This document shows positions 13,138 through 25,462 of a stretch of 64,000 nt of DNA, in pieces (within the stretch, counting starts at the first letter, position 1; every line of letters begins with the position of its first letter). Below the pieces are notes generated by a model. That model was given only the letters and a program-made list of their open reading frames with translations. It did not search any database and was not told where the DNA came from. The DNA is taken from the NCBI RefSeq assembly GCF_037038585.1, contig NC_092524.1:70642552-70706551 (forward strand). The letters are read 5' to 3'. The translations under genes were made by a program, and so were the position numbers. The DNA comes from Patagioenas fasciata. Its lineage: Eukaryota > Chordata > Aves > Columbiformes > Columbidae.

Positions 13138-15176
13138 TGCCAGCCTGGGAACAGGGATGTGCTGGTGGGAGGCGGGTGTGCTGGGTGGTTGGGATGTACC
13201 TGCACCTTTCCTCTGTGACATGGAGATGGGACCCTGCGGTCTCTGCCCCTGCAGAGTGTTGCTTCACCAGAATGCATGTGGCGTTTGGAAAACGTCAGTA
13301 AAACTGGCAAAAATTGAAGAGAATCAGTGACCCTCTCAATTTGTGCAGTTTCCCCCTGCCCAGCCCTGGTACTTGCAAGCTGGCTTTCAATAAGGTTTCT
13401 TTCCCGTTGTGTTGTGCGGTGGTGGGGCAGTGTCCGGTTGCCAAAGGAGCAGACGCGGTGATGCGGACACAAAGCATCGTGAGAGGCTGCGGGTGGCAAA
13501 CCTTTCACTTTAAATCCCCAGTCAAGCGGGCTCTCTGACCGGCCTCACCTCACCAGGTGATCTTTGCCATTTATTACTGTCTTTTTAAAATATATGTTCT
13601 GAAATTCAGATGTGTATATAATGGGGATGATATACAGTTGTGCTTCAGACTGGATGTGAGCCATCTGTCAAGAACAAAAGCTAAATTCTGTGTAATAAAA
13701 GCCACAAAAAGATTGATATTTCACACTAAAGGGAGAGCTGAAAAAAACAATTTTGTTTATGGGCAAACCTGAGTCTGGTGCATTTTTCATGTCATATGAA
13801 GATGGAAATCTCACCTTATGGCTATAGATTACTGCTATATTTCAGTCTTTTATAATTGCAGACAGTTATGCATGTGGTTCTACGTTAAGAGAGATAATTC
13901 CCCTTGTGTTGTTGATAACAATTGGTCTGTTTGAACACGTTTCTGCTGCTTCCCAAAGGTGCAGCGTTTCCCGTTTGCTGCCCGTAGTCCATCTGCTGAA
14001 GCACATTCTGCTGCTCACTTGGTTGTATCAGCAACTCTTGCTATTTGCTTGAAGCCATCCCGGATGTCTGCAGCTCCCAGGGGATGGAGGTTGGGAAGGG
14101 GCACGTGGGTAACAGGTCGTGTATCCTCACCTCACTTCAGAGCAGCGAGCACTGGAGAAACACTTAGGCCAGTCTATAACTTCGGTTTAAAAGTGTTGCT
14201 TCGTTCTTTCTATCACCATTTGGTGAAAATTCTTACAGTCGCATTCGCAAAAATCATCCAGCAAATGCTATCATACAAGGGGACATGTAAAGTGAAGTAT
14301 GAAATACTATTTTGGCAGAAATAATGGAAAATAATAAAGGTCAAAAAGGGATTTTAAGAATGGATGCAGATTTCAGAAAGCTCTGTTAGAAATATAAAAG
14401 TAATGGAGACCTGATTTGTAGCCACAAGGAGTAAGCGGGTTATGTATCTGCTAAGCAGTTTGAATACTCTGAAGAATGTTTTTGATGGCTGTGTAAGTGT
14501 CAGCAAGGTTTGGGATCACAAGAGTTCAGATTCCCAGGTCGTGCTGGAGAAGATGAGCTGGTCTTCATCAGGCAATGGGCAAAGAGCCCGATCAGGGACG
14601 TGACTCCGCGTGTGGGTCTGTGCAGCGACTGCACCCGCACCCTGGTGTGAATCAGACGTTGCTAAAGCACTTCAAGATTTTGCCAAAAAGCCTTTGTGCA
14701 AGTAAGCACTGGGGAAGAGATGTCTTTCTATGGCCATTCCCATTAACTGTCTGCAGAGGAAGAGAAATTGAGGTATGTGAGCTTTGTTTTTAATCTTTGA
14801 GACTCTTCAGCAGGTCCTGCTGGGCCAGCTGGTGCTTGTGGGGTTGCTACACATGGATGAGGGACCCCGACCTTTCTTTCAGTCATTCCCCCTTTACACA
14901 GGCTGGCAAGTGTCCCTTTATGTCCTTAGCACCTCTGTGGTGTTTTCCTCAGGCACAAGCCCTCTCACAACCCGAGCCAGGGTGTCAAGTCCTGCTGTTG
15001 CTCTCTCTCCAGGTGGGTTTGAGGGGTGCCAAGGGGGCCCCGAGGGCTGTGGGGTCAGGACGGTGTGTGCAGTGACCTGTCTGCCTGGTCCCTGGGCTGG
15101 GGACAGGCTCTGCTGTCCATGGGTGAAAGCGGCATGTATGATGTATCATGTCTGCAATGTTGGTTCTGTATGCAGT
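13138..15176. other. Unique noncoding DNA
   Basis: AT-rich around 13560-13900 and 14200-14420, GC-richer around 14800-15120. No recognisable exon or RNA gene. Confidence 0.5.
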
Positions 15177-15308
15177 TTTTAAACTGAGATTGGCCATGGC
15201 ACTCAGTGCCATGATCTGGTCAGTGGGCTGGAGTTGGACCAAGGGTTGGACTGGATGATCTCTGAGGCTTTTTCCAACCCAGTCGCTTCTGTCATTCTGT
15301 GATTCTGT
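15177..15308 (+). mobile_element. CR1 LINE, very short 3' fragment
   Basis: Starts at TTAAACTGAGATTGGCCATG and ends in CATTCTGTGATTCTGTAG. It shares its 3' UTR with the copies at 11.0 and 16.5 kb. Only about 130 bp of the element remain, which is usual for target-primed, 5'-truncated insertions. Confidence 0.92.
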
Positions 15309-15652
15309 AGGATGCTGGGGCTCTCTCCGAAATGTGGGGCTGGGGATGGCAGTGAGCTGCTCTCTCTCCATTTCCAAAGGACTTTTCTCCTCTGTGTGTG
15401 GCACCTCCTGGCAACGCCATGATCTGAGGACACCTGCCAGGAAGCCGTTCCTGAAGGGAGGCTGGCGGTGCTGCTGTCTTTGGGAAATGTGTGTTCTCAG
15501 CTCCGTCTCAGGCACAGCTGGACACAGGTGAGCAGCTGCAGCCACTTTCACAGCCCGTTAAAGCCCCTGGGTGACACAGAGCTTTTCCTTAATGGAAGCT
15601 CTGCTGTGCCAGGCTTCATATTTTTGCGTGCAAGGTGCTCTCTGCCTGGTCT

Positions 15653-15743
15653 GGCGCTGCTCGTGGCTCTCCCGGCGCTGCTCGTGGCTCTCCCGGCGCT
15701 GCTCGTGGCTCTCCCGGCGCTGCTCGTGGCTCTCCCGGCGCTG
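15653..15743. repeat. 21-bp minisatellite, 4 copies plus partial
   Basis: Units start at 15653, 15674, 15695 and 15716, with a partial unit at 15737. Each begins GGCGCTGCTCGTGGCTCTCC and the copies are identical. The period is a multiple of three, so it keeps frames open on both strands (ALLVALP on +, RRESHEQ on -). No flanking coding signal supports translation. Confidence 0.96.
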
Positions 15744-16487
15744 TGGTGCTGGGGATGCGTGGGGCGGCGCAGGGGCCGTGTCCCCCGCAGCGTCGCGTGG
15801 GTGGCGTGGGGACACGGACCCCACTCCTCCCGGGATCACCCTGCGCCCGTGGGTGGATGGCTGGCCTGGTTCAGCCTGTCAGTCTCTTATATAAATGGAA
15901 AGGTAATGCAAACTGCATGGCGATGCCTCTCCAAGCCTCTTGCTCCCCACGTGATGTGTACGGGCTTAATTTGTCTCACTCTGTCACAGAGGAAATTCCC
16001 AATGGAGAATAAAAACTGCCAGAGCAGCCAGGGGACTGTGACTTGCAAAGGAAACATTCAGAGTTTCAAATCTGAAAGAAAAAGCCTGATTTGCAAGAGG
16101 GGTGGTTTCAAACCGTGTTTCTGTGAGCTCGCTGGCTCTGGGGAGGTGGTGGGAAGGCTGCAGGCTGCTCCTGTGCTCTGCATTTCAATTGCAGCCCATC
16201 CTTAGTCCTCGAGCCCTGCGGCTGCAGGTGTGAGCTGAGCTCGGTGCAAGCGCCTGCTCTGTCCCGCTGCCCGGTCACCGCGGCTTCTGTGTGCGCAGAA
16301 AATCATCTCTTTTGGTGAAGCAAAGCCTTCTGCTCCCTGAAGATGTTGAGCACAAACCCACACAGCGGTCTCTGGGGCCTCATAGACAACTTTTCTGCCT
16401 TCCCTGTTTCTCTCAGCACAGGGAAATATGTGCTCGCAGGCAGAGAAGCAGGGACCTGCACAGACACCGTGTTTCTGCTGCAGGGTT
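15744..16487. other. Unique noncoding DNA
   Basis: CpG-rich at 15745-15860 next to the 21-bp array, otherwise mixed. An open frame covering 15468-16205 (+) runs through the array and has no recognisable domain. Confidence 0.45.
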
Positions 16488-17146
16488 TTTAATGGACAGG
16501 AAGCTCAACATGAGCCAACAATGTGCCCAGGTGGCCAAGAAGGCCAATGGTGTCCTGTCCTGTACCCAAACCAGCGTGGTCAGCAGGACAAGGGCAGTGA
16601 TCCTTCCCCTGTGCTCTGCATTGGGGAGGCCACACCTGGAGTGTTGTGTTCAGTTCTGGGCCCCTCAGCTCAGGAAAGAGATTGAAGTGCTGGAGCGGGT
16701 CCAGAGAAGAGCAACAAGACTGGGGAAGGGACTGGAACACAAACCCTATGGGGAGAGGCTGAGGGAGCTGGGCTTGTTCAGTCTGGAGCAGAGGAGGCTT
16801 AGAGGTGAGCTCAGCACTCTCTAGAACGACCTGAAGGGCAGTTCTAGCCAGGGGGGATTGGGCTCTTCTCCCAGGCACTCAGCAATAGGACAAGGGGGCA
16901 GGGGCTTCAACTCTGCCAGGGGAAATTGAGGCTGGAGATGAGAAAGCAATTCTGTGCAGAGAGAGTGGTCAGCATTGGAATGGCTGCCCAGGGAGGTGCT
17001 GGACTCACCGGCCCTGGAGGGTTTTAAACTGAGATTGGCCATGGCACTTAGTGCCGTGATCTGGTCAATGGACTGGAGTTGGACCAAGGGTTGGACTGGA
17101 TGATCTCTGAGGGCTTTTCCAACCCAGTCCGTTCTGGGATTCTGTG
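16488..17146 (+). mobile_element. CR1 LINE, 3' 660 bp with ORF2 remnant
   Basis: Forward copy that includes the ORF2 C-terminal region. A frame from 16493 to 16824 reads the familiar CR1 string [14 protein letters not shown], then [19 protein letters not shown], and stops with TAG at 16822-16824. The 3' UTR follows, ending in GGGATTCTGTG at 17146. The inverted copy at 37976-38569 is nearly the same sequence and has the same stop. Non-functional because most of ORF2 and all of ORF1 are missing. Confidence 0.94.
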
Positions 17147-18499
17147 CAAGTCCCCACAGCAGCTGGTCCTGCAAGCAAAACTGGATTCTGACCATTGCAC
17201 CCCAGTTTGCTGAGCAGAACACCGAGCTGCTTCCACTGCTTCTCCGGCACCAGTGCCAAGACCTTGCAGTGAACTTGTGCCTTCACCTGCTGCGGCCACA
17301 GCTTCAGGTGTTGAGTGGAGAACGTTGAATTAACTGTGTCTAAAGATGTGCGTCCGTCCCCTTCAAGTGACTCCTCATCACTTGAATCATCAACCTTAGG
17401 TCACCAACTTACTGTTCTTTTTAAAGTAATTTCGGTTTCAAACTGAAAAACAGCAACTTTAGTGGTTTCCATTCAATTAAAAAATGGAAAATAGACTCAA
17501 TGGGGAGAGATACTGCAGGCAAGAGTTTAATGTTAATGTTTTATTTCAGTAATAATTTCTCATTGTTAGTGAAATGGGTGGAAATAAGTCAAGAGGAGAT
17601 GATTTTTTCTGTTTTTTCTCTTGAAAACGGCTGACTGGGGCAATGGTTTGTGCGGAGCTGAGCGGTGCAGCACGACGCCAAACGCTGCCGTGCCGAAATT
17701 GCGTGCGATTAAATACCCATCGAGCACAACCATGGAGGATAAATTAACTCTACATGCTGCTAATAACGTCTTGTGGGAAGTGAGTGAATGAAACCCTCTA
17801 AAATCTGATTGTGTTGGCCGTGGGGAGCTGACCCCCTAAATGTTGGAACCATGAGCTGGGAGGAGAAGCTGATTGCATGACTTCATCTGTGTGTACCCTC
17901 AATCAATGAAGAAGAACCATCTGGGGGGCAGGACCTTGTTTGGGGCCATGGGAAACCTGGGGCTGTTTCTTACAGCAGCCGTGTGTGTTGCTGGGTGAGA
18001 TGGTCTCACTCTGTCTCCTTTCCCCATCTGTAAAATCATCCTGCTCAGCCTCTCGTCAACATGCCGGTCATGGGGAGCTCAGTTTGTGGTGTGGAAATGG
18101 AGATAAACATTTCAGATAGGAAAAAGCGCCGCTTTCAGTGTGCTGCAATGTGCTTCTCATGCTTTTCTGGCTCATATCAGACACAGCTGAGGTGGGACCG
18201 TATTTTCTTTCACGCTCGTGACAGCTCTCTGCCACGTGTAGGACGGGCTGCCAAGTATTTCTGTCTCCTCACCCGGATAAAAAACAGTTCTTGGCTGCCC
18301 GGGATGGTTTCCACAATAAAGACGCAGCTCTGCGGCGCTGCGGGTGTTTGCTCTGGAGCGATGAGCAGGAGGAAAGCGGCTGCTGGCTGCGCTGCGGCCC
18401 CGCTGGGCATGGCGGTGCAGGATGCTCCAGCCAGGACCGTCCCGGCCACCCCCACCAGCCTGCCGCTGCCATTTTGGAGCAAACCTCGTTATCTGCATG
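17147..18499. other. Unique noncoding DNA
   Basis: AT-rich at 17390-17800, then mixed. No gene or repeat is recognised. Confidence 0.5.
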
Positions 18500-18860
18500 G
18501 GTTGGCTTAATGGCGTAATTGTCTGGTATATAACAGTGAGCGCTGCTTCTAATCAAAACAGAGCCTGGTGCATAAATATTTAACTCAGAGAAAATTGTCA
18601 GACCCAGCTTAGCAAATGCTGCTGGAAATCTATGAACTTTAAATAACTTCCACATATGAATACAGGCCCTATTTATTAGCAGGAAAAAAGCGATTAATGC
18701 TTTTGGTCAACACATCTAATTCAGTCTTACGCATCCCATCTGTCACCGAGTCACTCCGAGACAGTTAAATGCACGAGCGGTGACATTTCATACATTTTAA
18801 ATGTAATTTGTGGGAAATGTTTGCAAATTGGAGCTGCAGAGGTAATAAAAGGAGGTGAGA
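18500..18860. promoter_or_regulatory. Candidate conserved noncoding element
   Basis: A repeat-free, AT-rich stretch with balanced base use and several homeodomain-like cores (GCGATTAATGC, TCTAATTCAG, CATTTTAAATGTAATTTG). Both neighbouring segments are GC-richer. The texture resembles vertebrate developmental enhancers, but this is inference from composition and motifs only. Conservation was not tested. Confidence 0.25.
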
Positions 18861-21800
18861 CAGTGTCCTCTGGGCCCTGCTCGTTTATCTGGCAGCTACG
18901 AGGGATGGAGACATGATGCCCAGCGGGTGCTGGGGGACCCCCTGCTCCCCCAGGTGCTCAGAGGTGACCTGGGCAGGAGCTGTGCTGCTTGTTCAATGGT
19001 CCCGTGGCTATTGAATGAGAGTCTTGACACTGCTGCACAATGTGCAGGTGCCTGCAGGCTCCTCAAACCCCAACACACTAGAAAAATAACGTTCTGCTAA
19101 CGCAGACCTGATTAGGAGAGCTCCAAATTCTGGAGGATGGTGTTTGAGAGGTCTGTGCTGCTAGGCATGCAGGTCTGGGCTGGGGTTGTTCTGTTTGTTT
19201 TGGGTTGTTTTAACACTTCGCCATGCACTCGCATCGTCTGTCTGTCCCTTTTCCTGCCTCTTTGCTCTGCAGTTTCCAACCCGTTGGTCACCAGAAGCGA
19301 GGGGAAGCAGCTCATGGCATTCTACCTCTCAAGTGTCCCCAAAACGCTCAGCCAGGCTGGAGGACATCGCTGTTGGTACCGTGCTTGGGGGACACCTGTG
19401 ATGTCTCTGTGCTGTTCTGCTGCCCATCAGCCATGGGTGTCAAGGACCTGTCCCATCACCTGGTGTCCTGTGCATGCACCACAACGGGAGATGGACGAGA
19501 ACTGTGGTCTCCAAAGGGTTTAGAGACCGGTGAGGTTGCCCAAGGAGCAGCGTGGGAGCAGAAGGTAGGGGATTGGGGCTGGAGGAGCCAGATGGACCCC
19601 CCTGGGCAGAGGGAGCTGGGTGTGCACGGGGACCCCGCACCCAGTGGTAACCACGGCAGCGTTTGGAGAAATCAGTGCCTACAGCTCAAGGGAAGTTGGC
19701 GTTAATCATGAATATTGGTTCAGCCGCACAAGCAGAGGAATTACTTCTGTCCGTCACAAAAACCTGATGCAGTGGGTTGCATTTCACGAAGATTCAGGTC
19801 TGTGTGAGCAGGTGGTAACTCAGGTTATTTCTGTTGTGTGGTAAGGAGTATGTGCCTACCTGTGTGGATACACCACAAAATCAGTTTTCCGCTCTCCAGG
19901 AAAAAATGACGGGAAATCTAGAAGTTGGCTGCTTGAGAGTGACTTGGTATTGAAGTCAAACAGGATTTTCTTTTATTTAATTTTTACTCTTTGGCGGAAT
20001 CTGGTTTGTTTAAGGATGTTTTCAATGATACAGTTGATGACCTCAATTTTTCTTCTAATAGAAACAATCCGGAACGCTTCAGATCTGGAAAACTACTTAT
20101 TATAATGCTCTGCAGTGCTTTTCTAATTAGGAGACAGTGTTAGTTTGGGACTGTAACTATCTTAGCAGGATGAAATCACATATTCACTGTAGCTAAACGT
20201 GTATTTTCTAAGCCGATTTTAAATGTTTACCTGCAGTGCCTTCCCCGTCACAATCTCTATACATCCAGTTTTGCAGTACGTTATAACCGGGATATCTGGA
20301 GTGAAACCCGCTGGCAGCTGTATCTCAGTGCAGATTTACATGCCCCTTGGGTGTTTCGCTTCACTAGGAATTCTTTTTGAAAGAGTTTTCTGAACTGAAA
20401 ATAATAATAATAAAAAAAATAGACGAGACAAGAGCACATCTCCTTTGTGCAGTGTGTGCTTTCATACCCTAAACGTTTCACAGATAAAACATGACGCTGG
20501 CTCCCTGATGCCATAGTCTGTGCTTAGTTGAAAATATTCAAAAATACCATATGTTGAAACCACAAATCGTTTCCTTTAACTTAAAATGTAGAAGCTCTGG
20601 CAAGGCAGGAGCACGTCTGGCATCCCAGCCCTCGTGGGATGGTTCGGGGTATGTTGCGGCAGAACGAGGGCTCTGGATAGGAGCAGGGGCAGCTTCTCCT
20701 ACAGCTTTACTGCGGGTGATGGGACCTCAGGGCTGGTTTGCCCCATTTAAACCTCAGAGGTGGGAGTTGTCCTGGGTCTCCATGTGCAAGAAGTGCAGAG
20801 CTCAACTTTCTGCAGCTTGTAAGGACCCTCTGCTTGTGCTGGTTACTGCACCATATGGCATAAACCAAAAATTTCTTTGTATATTTACTGAATCTATTGA
20901 TCCGATAGTCTTGATAAACCTTGGGGGTTTCTTCTCCCTTTTTGTAATTTGCTCCTTTTTCTCTTGCACCAGAGGTTACCTGAGTGGGATCACAAAAACA
21001 GTGAAGTTACTGGTATGAAGAGTTGTGAGTTATTAGCGTACAGTATCTATTCAAACACTTTAGTATAACAACAACCTCCAGGGATGCGCCTAACATTTTA
21101 AAATTGGATTTCTGTTGCATGCAGAAATATTGGAAACGTTGGGGGTTTCTTTGATTTAAGGATTTTCTTGCCAATGCTTTTGGGATAGAAACTTAGGTAG
21201 AACTCTCAACTTTCCCATGACCCAGGAGTTTGAAGGCCTTTTGCATCAGAAGAGTCCCCAGACATGGTTCCCATCCCCTGCTCAGCACACGGACCCTGAT
21301 GGGGACAGATGGGGACAGACCGACTTCAACACCAAACGTCTGTGCCTGGGTCTGGCCTGGGAGGGGGAGACTAAAGCAGAGAGGAGCTTTAGCCTCGCTT
21401 TCCATTCACATGCGTAAGGGAGTCTTGGTTTGGGACAAAGAGGATGAACACCTATGTAAGTAGAGCCAAGAATGTAATGTTTTTATAATTTAAGTCTTAG
21501 GAGTCTAATCATTGTTAATTTAGATCTAACTGTTACAGGAAAAATAAGAAAAAAAGGCAGTTAAACTGTTTAAGTTAAGATGGTTTTGTCCCAAAGGCTC
21601 TGGGTGCTGATGTCAGGGTCTTAGTCTGGGGCTGCCCCTGGGTGTCACAGCCAGTGTCAGCACTGGGGTCTCTTGCTGCGACAAATGTGACGTCTGTGGA
21701 TTTTAAACGCATGTTTTGTGTGGATGTTCATCTGTTGCTCCATGTAGGGAAGGCGGCTGAACCTCTGGAGTCATTAGTGTTTAATGAATCATGAAGTTAA

Positions 21801-22042
21801 TCAGTTAATTGTTTGTGACTGGACCTTGGGTCAGGTTGGCTGTGGGTGCCAGAAGGGCTGTGCGTCCACCCGTGGGATCCTCCTGTGAAGAATGGAGAAG
21901 CCACATTGCGGGTTCCACCAAGCCCATCTCAGTCCACACTGAGGTGCAGCTCTTGTGAATCAAATCTCAGTGTTTGGTGGTTGTGAGGCAGTCATTAATG
22001 CACCTTGGAAAATCGCCAACCTTTGTGCATCTAGGCACCCTT
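18861..22042. other. Unique noncoding DNA
   Basis: About 3.2 kb without a recognised gene. It contains an (ATA)n-type tract at about 20400-20420 and an AT-rich patch at 19970-20240. Short open frames overlap on both strands. Confidence 0.5.
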
Positions 22043-22567
22043 CACCCTGGGGAGACCACACCTGGAATCTTGTGTCCAGTTGTGGCCCCTCAGCTCCAGA
22101 AGGACAGGGAACTGCTGCAGAGAGTCCAGCGCAGCCACCAAGATGCTGAAGGGAGTGGAGCATCTCCCGTGTGAGGAAAGGCTGAGGGAGCTGGGGCTCT
22201 GGAGCTGGAGAAGAGGAGACTGAGGGGGGACTCATTCCTGGGGATCAATATGGAAAGGGGCAGTGTCAGGAGGATGGAGCCAGGCTCTTCTGGTGACAAC
22301 CAGTGACAGGACAAGGGGCAATGGGTGCAAACTGGAACACAGGAGGTTCCACTGAAAGAGGAGAAGAAACTTGTTTGGGGTGAGGGTGTCAGAGCCTGGC
22401 CCAGGCTGCCCAGGGAGGCTGTGGAGTCTCCTTCTCTGCAGCCATTCAAACCCGCCTGGACACCTTCCTGTGGAACCTCAGCTGGGTGTTCCTGCTCCAT
22501 GGGGGATTGCACTGGATGAGCTTTCCAGGGCCCTTCAATCCCTCACATTCTGGGATTCTGTGATTCT
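22043..22567 (+). mobile_element. CR1 LINE, 3' fragment
   Basis: Forward copy of the first subfamily (also at 1.4, 10.7 and 33.7 kb). It starts in the ORF2 region coding for the 'GETTPGILCPVVAPQLQKDRELLQRV' type string, carries frameshifts, and ends in TTCTGGGATTCTGTGATTCT. Confidence 0.94.
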
Positions 22568-24718
22568 TTATAAAAAACACAAACCGACCCCCCCAGTTTA
22601 TTTATAGAGTGAGTAGAGAAGGGAATTGGTGAATTAAAGGTGGTTCTCAAGTTCTCTTTCAGCTACATTTTGTTCCTGTTACTAATGCTCAATCATTGTG
22701 CTCCTAGCATACAATATATTTTTGTATTAGTTACAGGAGAGAAAAAAGAGAGGAGTAATATAGCCTTGTGGTCTTTTTCTTAATGAAATGAACGCCTGAT
22801 GGATTGATGGAGCTCTTAGATAAAGGCTGGAGGAAGCAGTGTGGTGAAAGCACATCAGTATTGCAGCTTGCAACGGTCTACAGGTTTTTGTAATGATGTG
22901 AGCAGGAGGCTGGAGCTGGGGACTTCGCTGCCGTTGTGCAGCCGACCCGCCAGAACGGGGTGTCTGTCACAGGACGGAGCGTTTGCTGCTGTTAATTGAG
23001 TAGAGGCAGTGAAGTACATGTTCATTGTTGGGCTTGGATGTGCAAGATTGAATGTTGCAGATTTTCTGATATTAGTCAGGGGGATGACAGCTGTAATAAC
23101 ACCCATCATTTTTCTGAGATACTTGTAAAATCCCCGAGAGCCTGCTGGTAATGACTTCTTCTTAATAGGGGGGAGATGAAAAGTGGATAAATGGAATTAA
23201 GTATCCTACATGGATTTGTGACCACATATGGATTTAAATGAATACAGAAGGAAAACAATTTGAGAGATAAAAGAGCGATTCAGAGCTTCCCCCGCAGTCA
23301 CGCTCGTACCAAGGGCTCATCCTGCTCCTTTGCAAGACCGAAGGATCACCGGTGTAACGGAGGTTTCGAAATTGAAAACAAAGTACTGACTTGGTTTCAG
23401 TAATTCCCAAAGTAAACCTTGCTGCTTGGTGTTGGTCACAGCAAACTTGTGACTTTTGGGAAATAGTTTCAGTTTGGTGGGTCAGGTGTGAACCTAACAA
23501 AAGGAAAGAGGAATCATTGGGTCTCTCTCTGATTGTGGGGTAATCTGATGGTTCTTCTGGAAAAAGCAGCAGAATGAGATTACGTTTGCATATGCATTTC
23601 TAAATTAATCAGAAATGTGAAACTAAGTAGATTTCATTTTGGAAGAAAACCAGCAGACAAATTGAGTCAGGATCAGTTTTCTGGTTTGATACCTTTGAAA
23701 CACTTTTTAATAAAAAATTCATGGGATTTTTACAATATACACATTTTACCGAAACAAAGTTCCAATTTGTCTTTCCCTAGCTCCAAATTAACACTTTTTC
23801 TGAATACTACTCTTAGACGAATTAGTGTATTTTCACGTTTCAAGATATTTCAGCAAAACTGAACCTCATCCCTAGCTGTGAGATCTCTGCTGGGTGCTCA
23901 GCGCAGCACCCGGTGTCACCCCGGTCACCTTTACGTGGTGTTTTATCACGGAATCGGCAGGAACTGGTGGAAAGGTTGAAGCATTTCAACAGCCAGGCTG
24001 GGAAGCTAATTCTGAATAGAATCAGAAAGACCAAGGGAAAATGTTAGACCACGACTGAAACTTAAGGCAACAAAACCAGCTTTACCTAAGCCTTTGTGGT
24101 TTACAAGAAATTCAGTGTAATGAAAGGATTACTTTGGTGCAGAGGATTACTTATTTGGGTTGGGAGTTCTGTTGTTTGCACATCATCAGACAAACCACAC
24201 CGGGCATCGCTGAGGGGGTGGATGCTCCCACCCAGTGTCACTGATGCACCGACGTGCTCCGGGCCGCCCCGCGGTAACCGAGCCGGTGCCAGAGTCACGG
24301 CGCTCCTGACTTGGGATGTCCAAAGCACAGAGACCCCCGTGCAAAGCTCATCCCCACTGGTGAGGATCGCTCGAGGTGGTGTCCTCTGAGATAGATTGTC
24401 CTGCATGCTGGTGCAGGTGCTGAGCCCAGACACCTTCAGCCCCACCAGCACCCTGGGGATCGCCCATCTCCCACCTCTCCACACGCAGCGCGTGTGCCAA
24501 GTCTCCCTTTTTCAGCTTCTCTCCACCGTGCTCAATGGGAGCTTCCACCTGCAACTCGGGTCCCTTCTCAAGCCTTGCTTCCAGCCCTCGTTTGCCTTGA
24601 AACCCCTTGAGATGTTTCAGTTCCTCTCTTTGTTTGTGTTTTGTTTTTCCTGCTCCTTCGCTCCTTTAATGAATTCCTTGAAGCAGATGGTCTTCAAACT
24701 CTGTCTCTTTCAAGAGAC
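22568..24718. other. Unique noncoding DNA
   Basis: AT-rich around 22600-22800 and 23590-23870. No gene or mobile element is recognised. Confidence 0.5.
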
Positions 24719-25462
24719 ATGTTTTCTGATCTAAAAGAGGCGCATCTCTCTCATCCAAAGAAGTCTGTACAAGAAGACTTCATTGCCTTGGGAGGGAGCA
24801 GAGAGAGCCTGAAAATGCACCCTTTGCAGGGCTCTAATCCTCAGGCCTGCAGCAAGGAGGAGGAGAGGCTGTGTTCTTGTTTGCAAGGCTGTCCCATGTT
24901 TCTGCCTTGGATCTGGGAAATCTTCAATTTTGGGGATGCCTCTATGTGTTAGATCCAGATCCTTTCTGGAAGGAGGTGAGAGTCTTTTGGCCATGACTGC
25001 AATTCCAGAAGAGGCTTCTCTCTGGGGCAGTAGAAGAAGGTGGCTTCTGCATCTCTGTTGCTGCCTCTTGTGTGATCCCTCAGCCCCAAGTGGCCTGTGG
25101 CACCCATCATGAGAGGATCCCGTCACAAAAGAAAAGCCATCTGTCACCTTCCTCCATGGCTTGTTGACTGAAGGGAGCTGGGCTTCTTCCTCAGGGTCTG
25201 CCTCAGCTTGGGATCAGTCTTCTCACCCCTCTTGGCCTGCCCGCCCCACAGAGGAGAACATGCCCTGGTACACGGCCCAGCTGCTCTCCAGTGGCCCAAG
25301 GATGTCCGCTCTTCTCCCACCTAGATCCTGCCCTTTCGGCGAGGAGATCAGTGTGTTCTCTGCTGGGAAGATATTCTCTCCTTCAGTGTCCTTGGACTCA
25401 CTCCAGGTAGAGATCCGAGCCCAACAGGTCCTCCTGAAACCTGACTCAAGGATCTTTTGTTT
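24719..25462. other. Unclassified segment, possible old interspersed repeat
   Basis: The texture differs from its surroundings: purine/pyrimidine-biased GC-rich blocks and overlapping open frames on both strands (24731-25147 on -, 25161-25514 on +). It runs up to the 3' tail of the CR1 at 25463. It could be part of an older unidentified element into which the CR1 inserted, or simply unique DNA. I find no terminal repeats that settle this. Confidence 0.2.
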
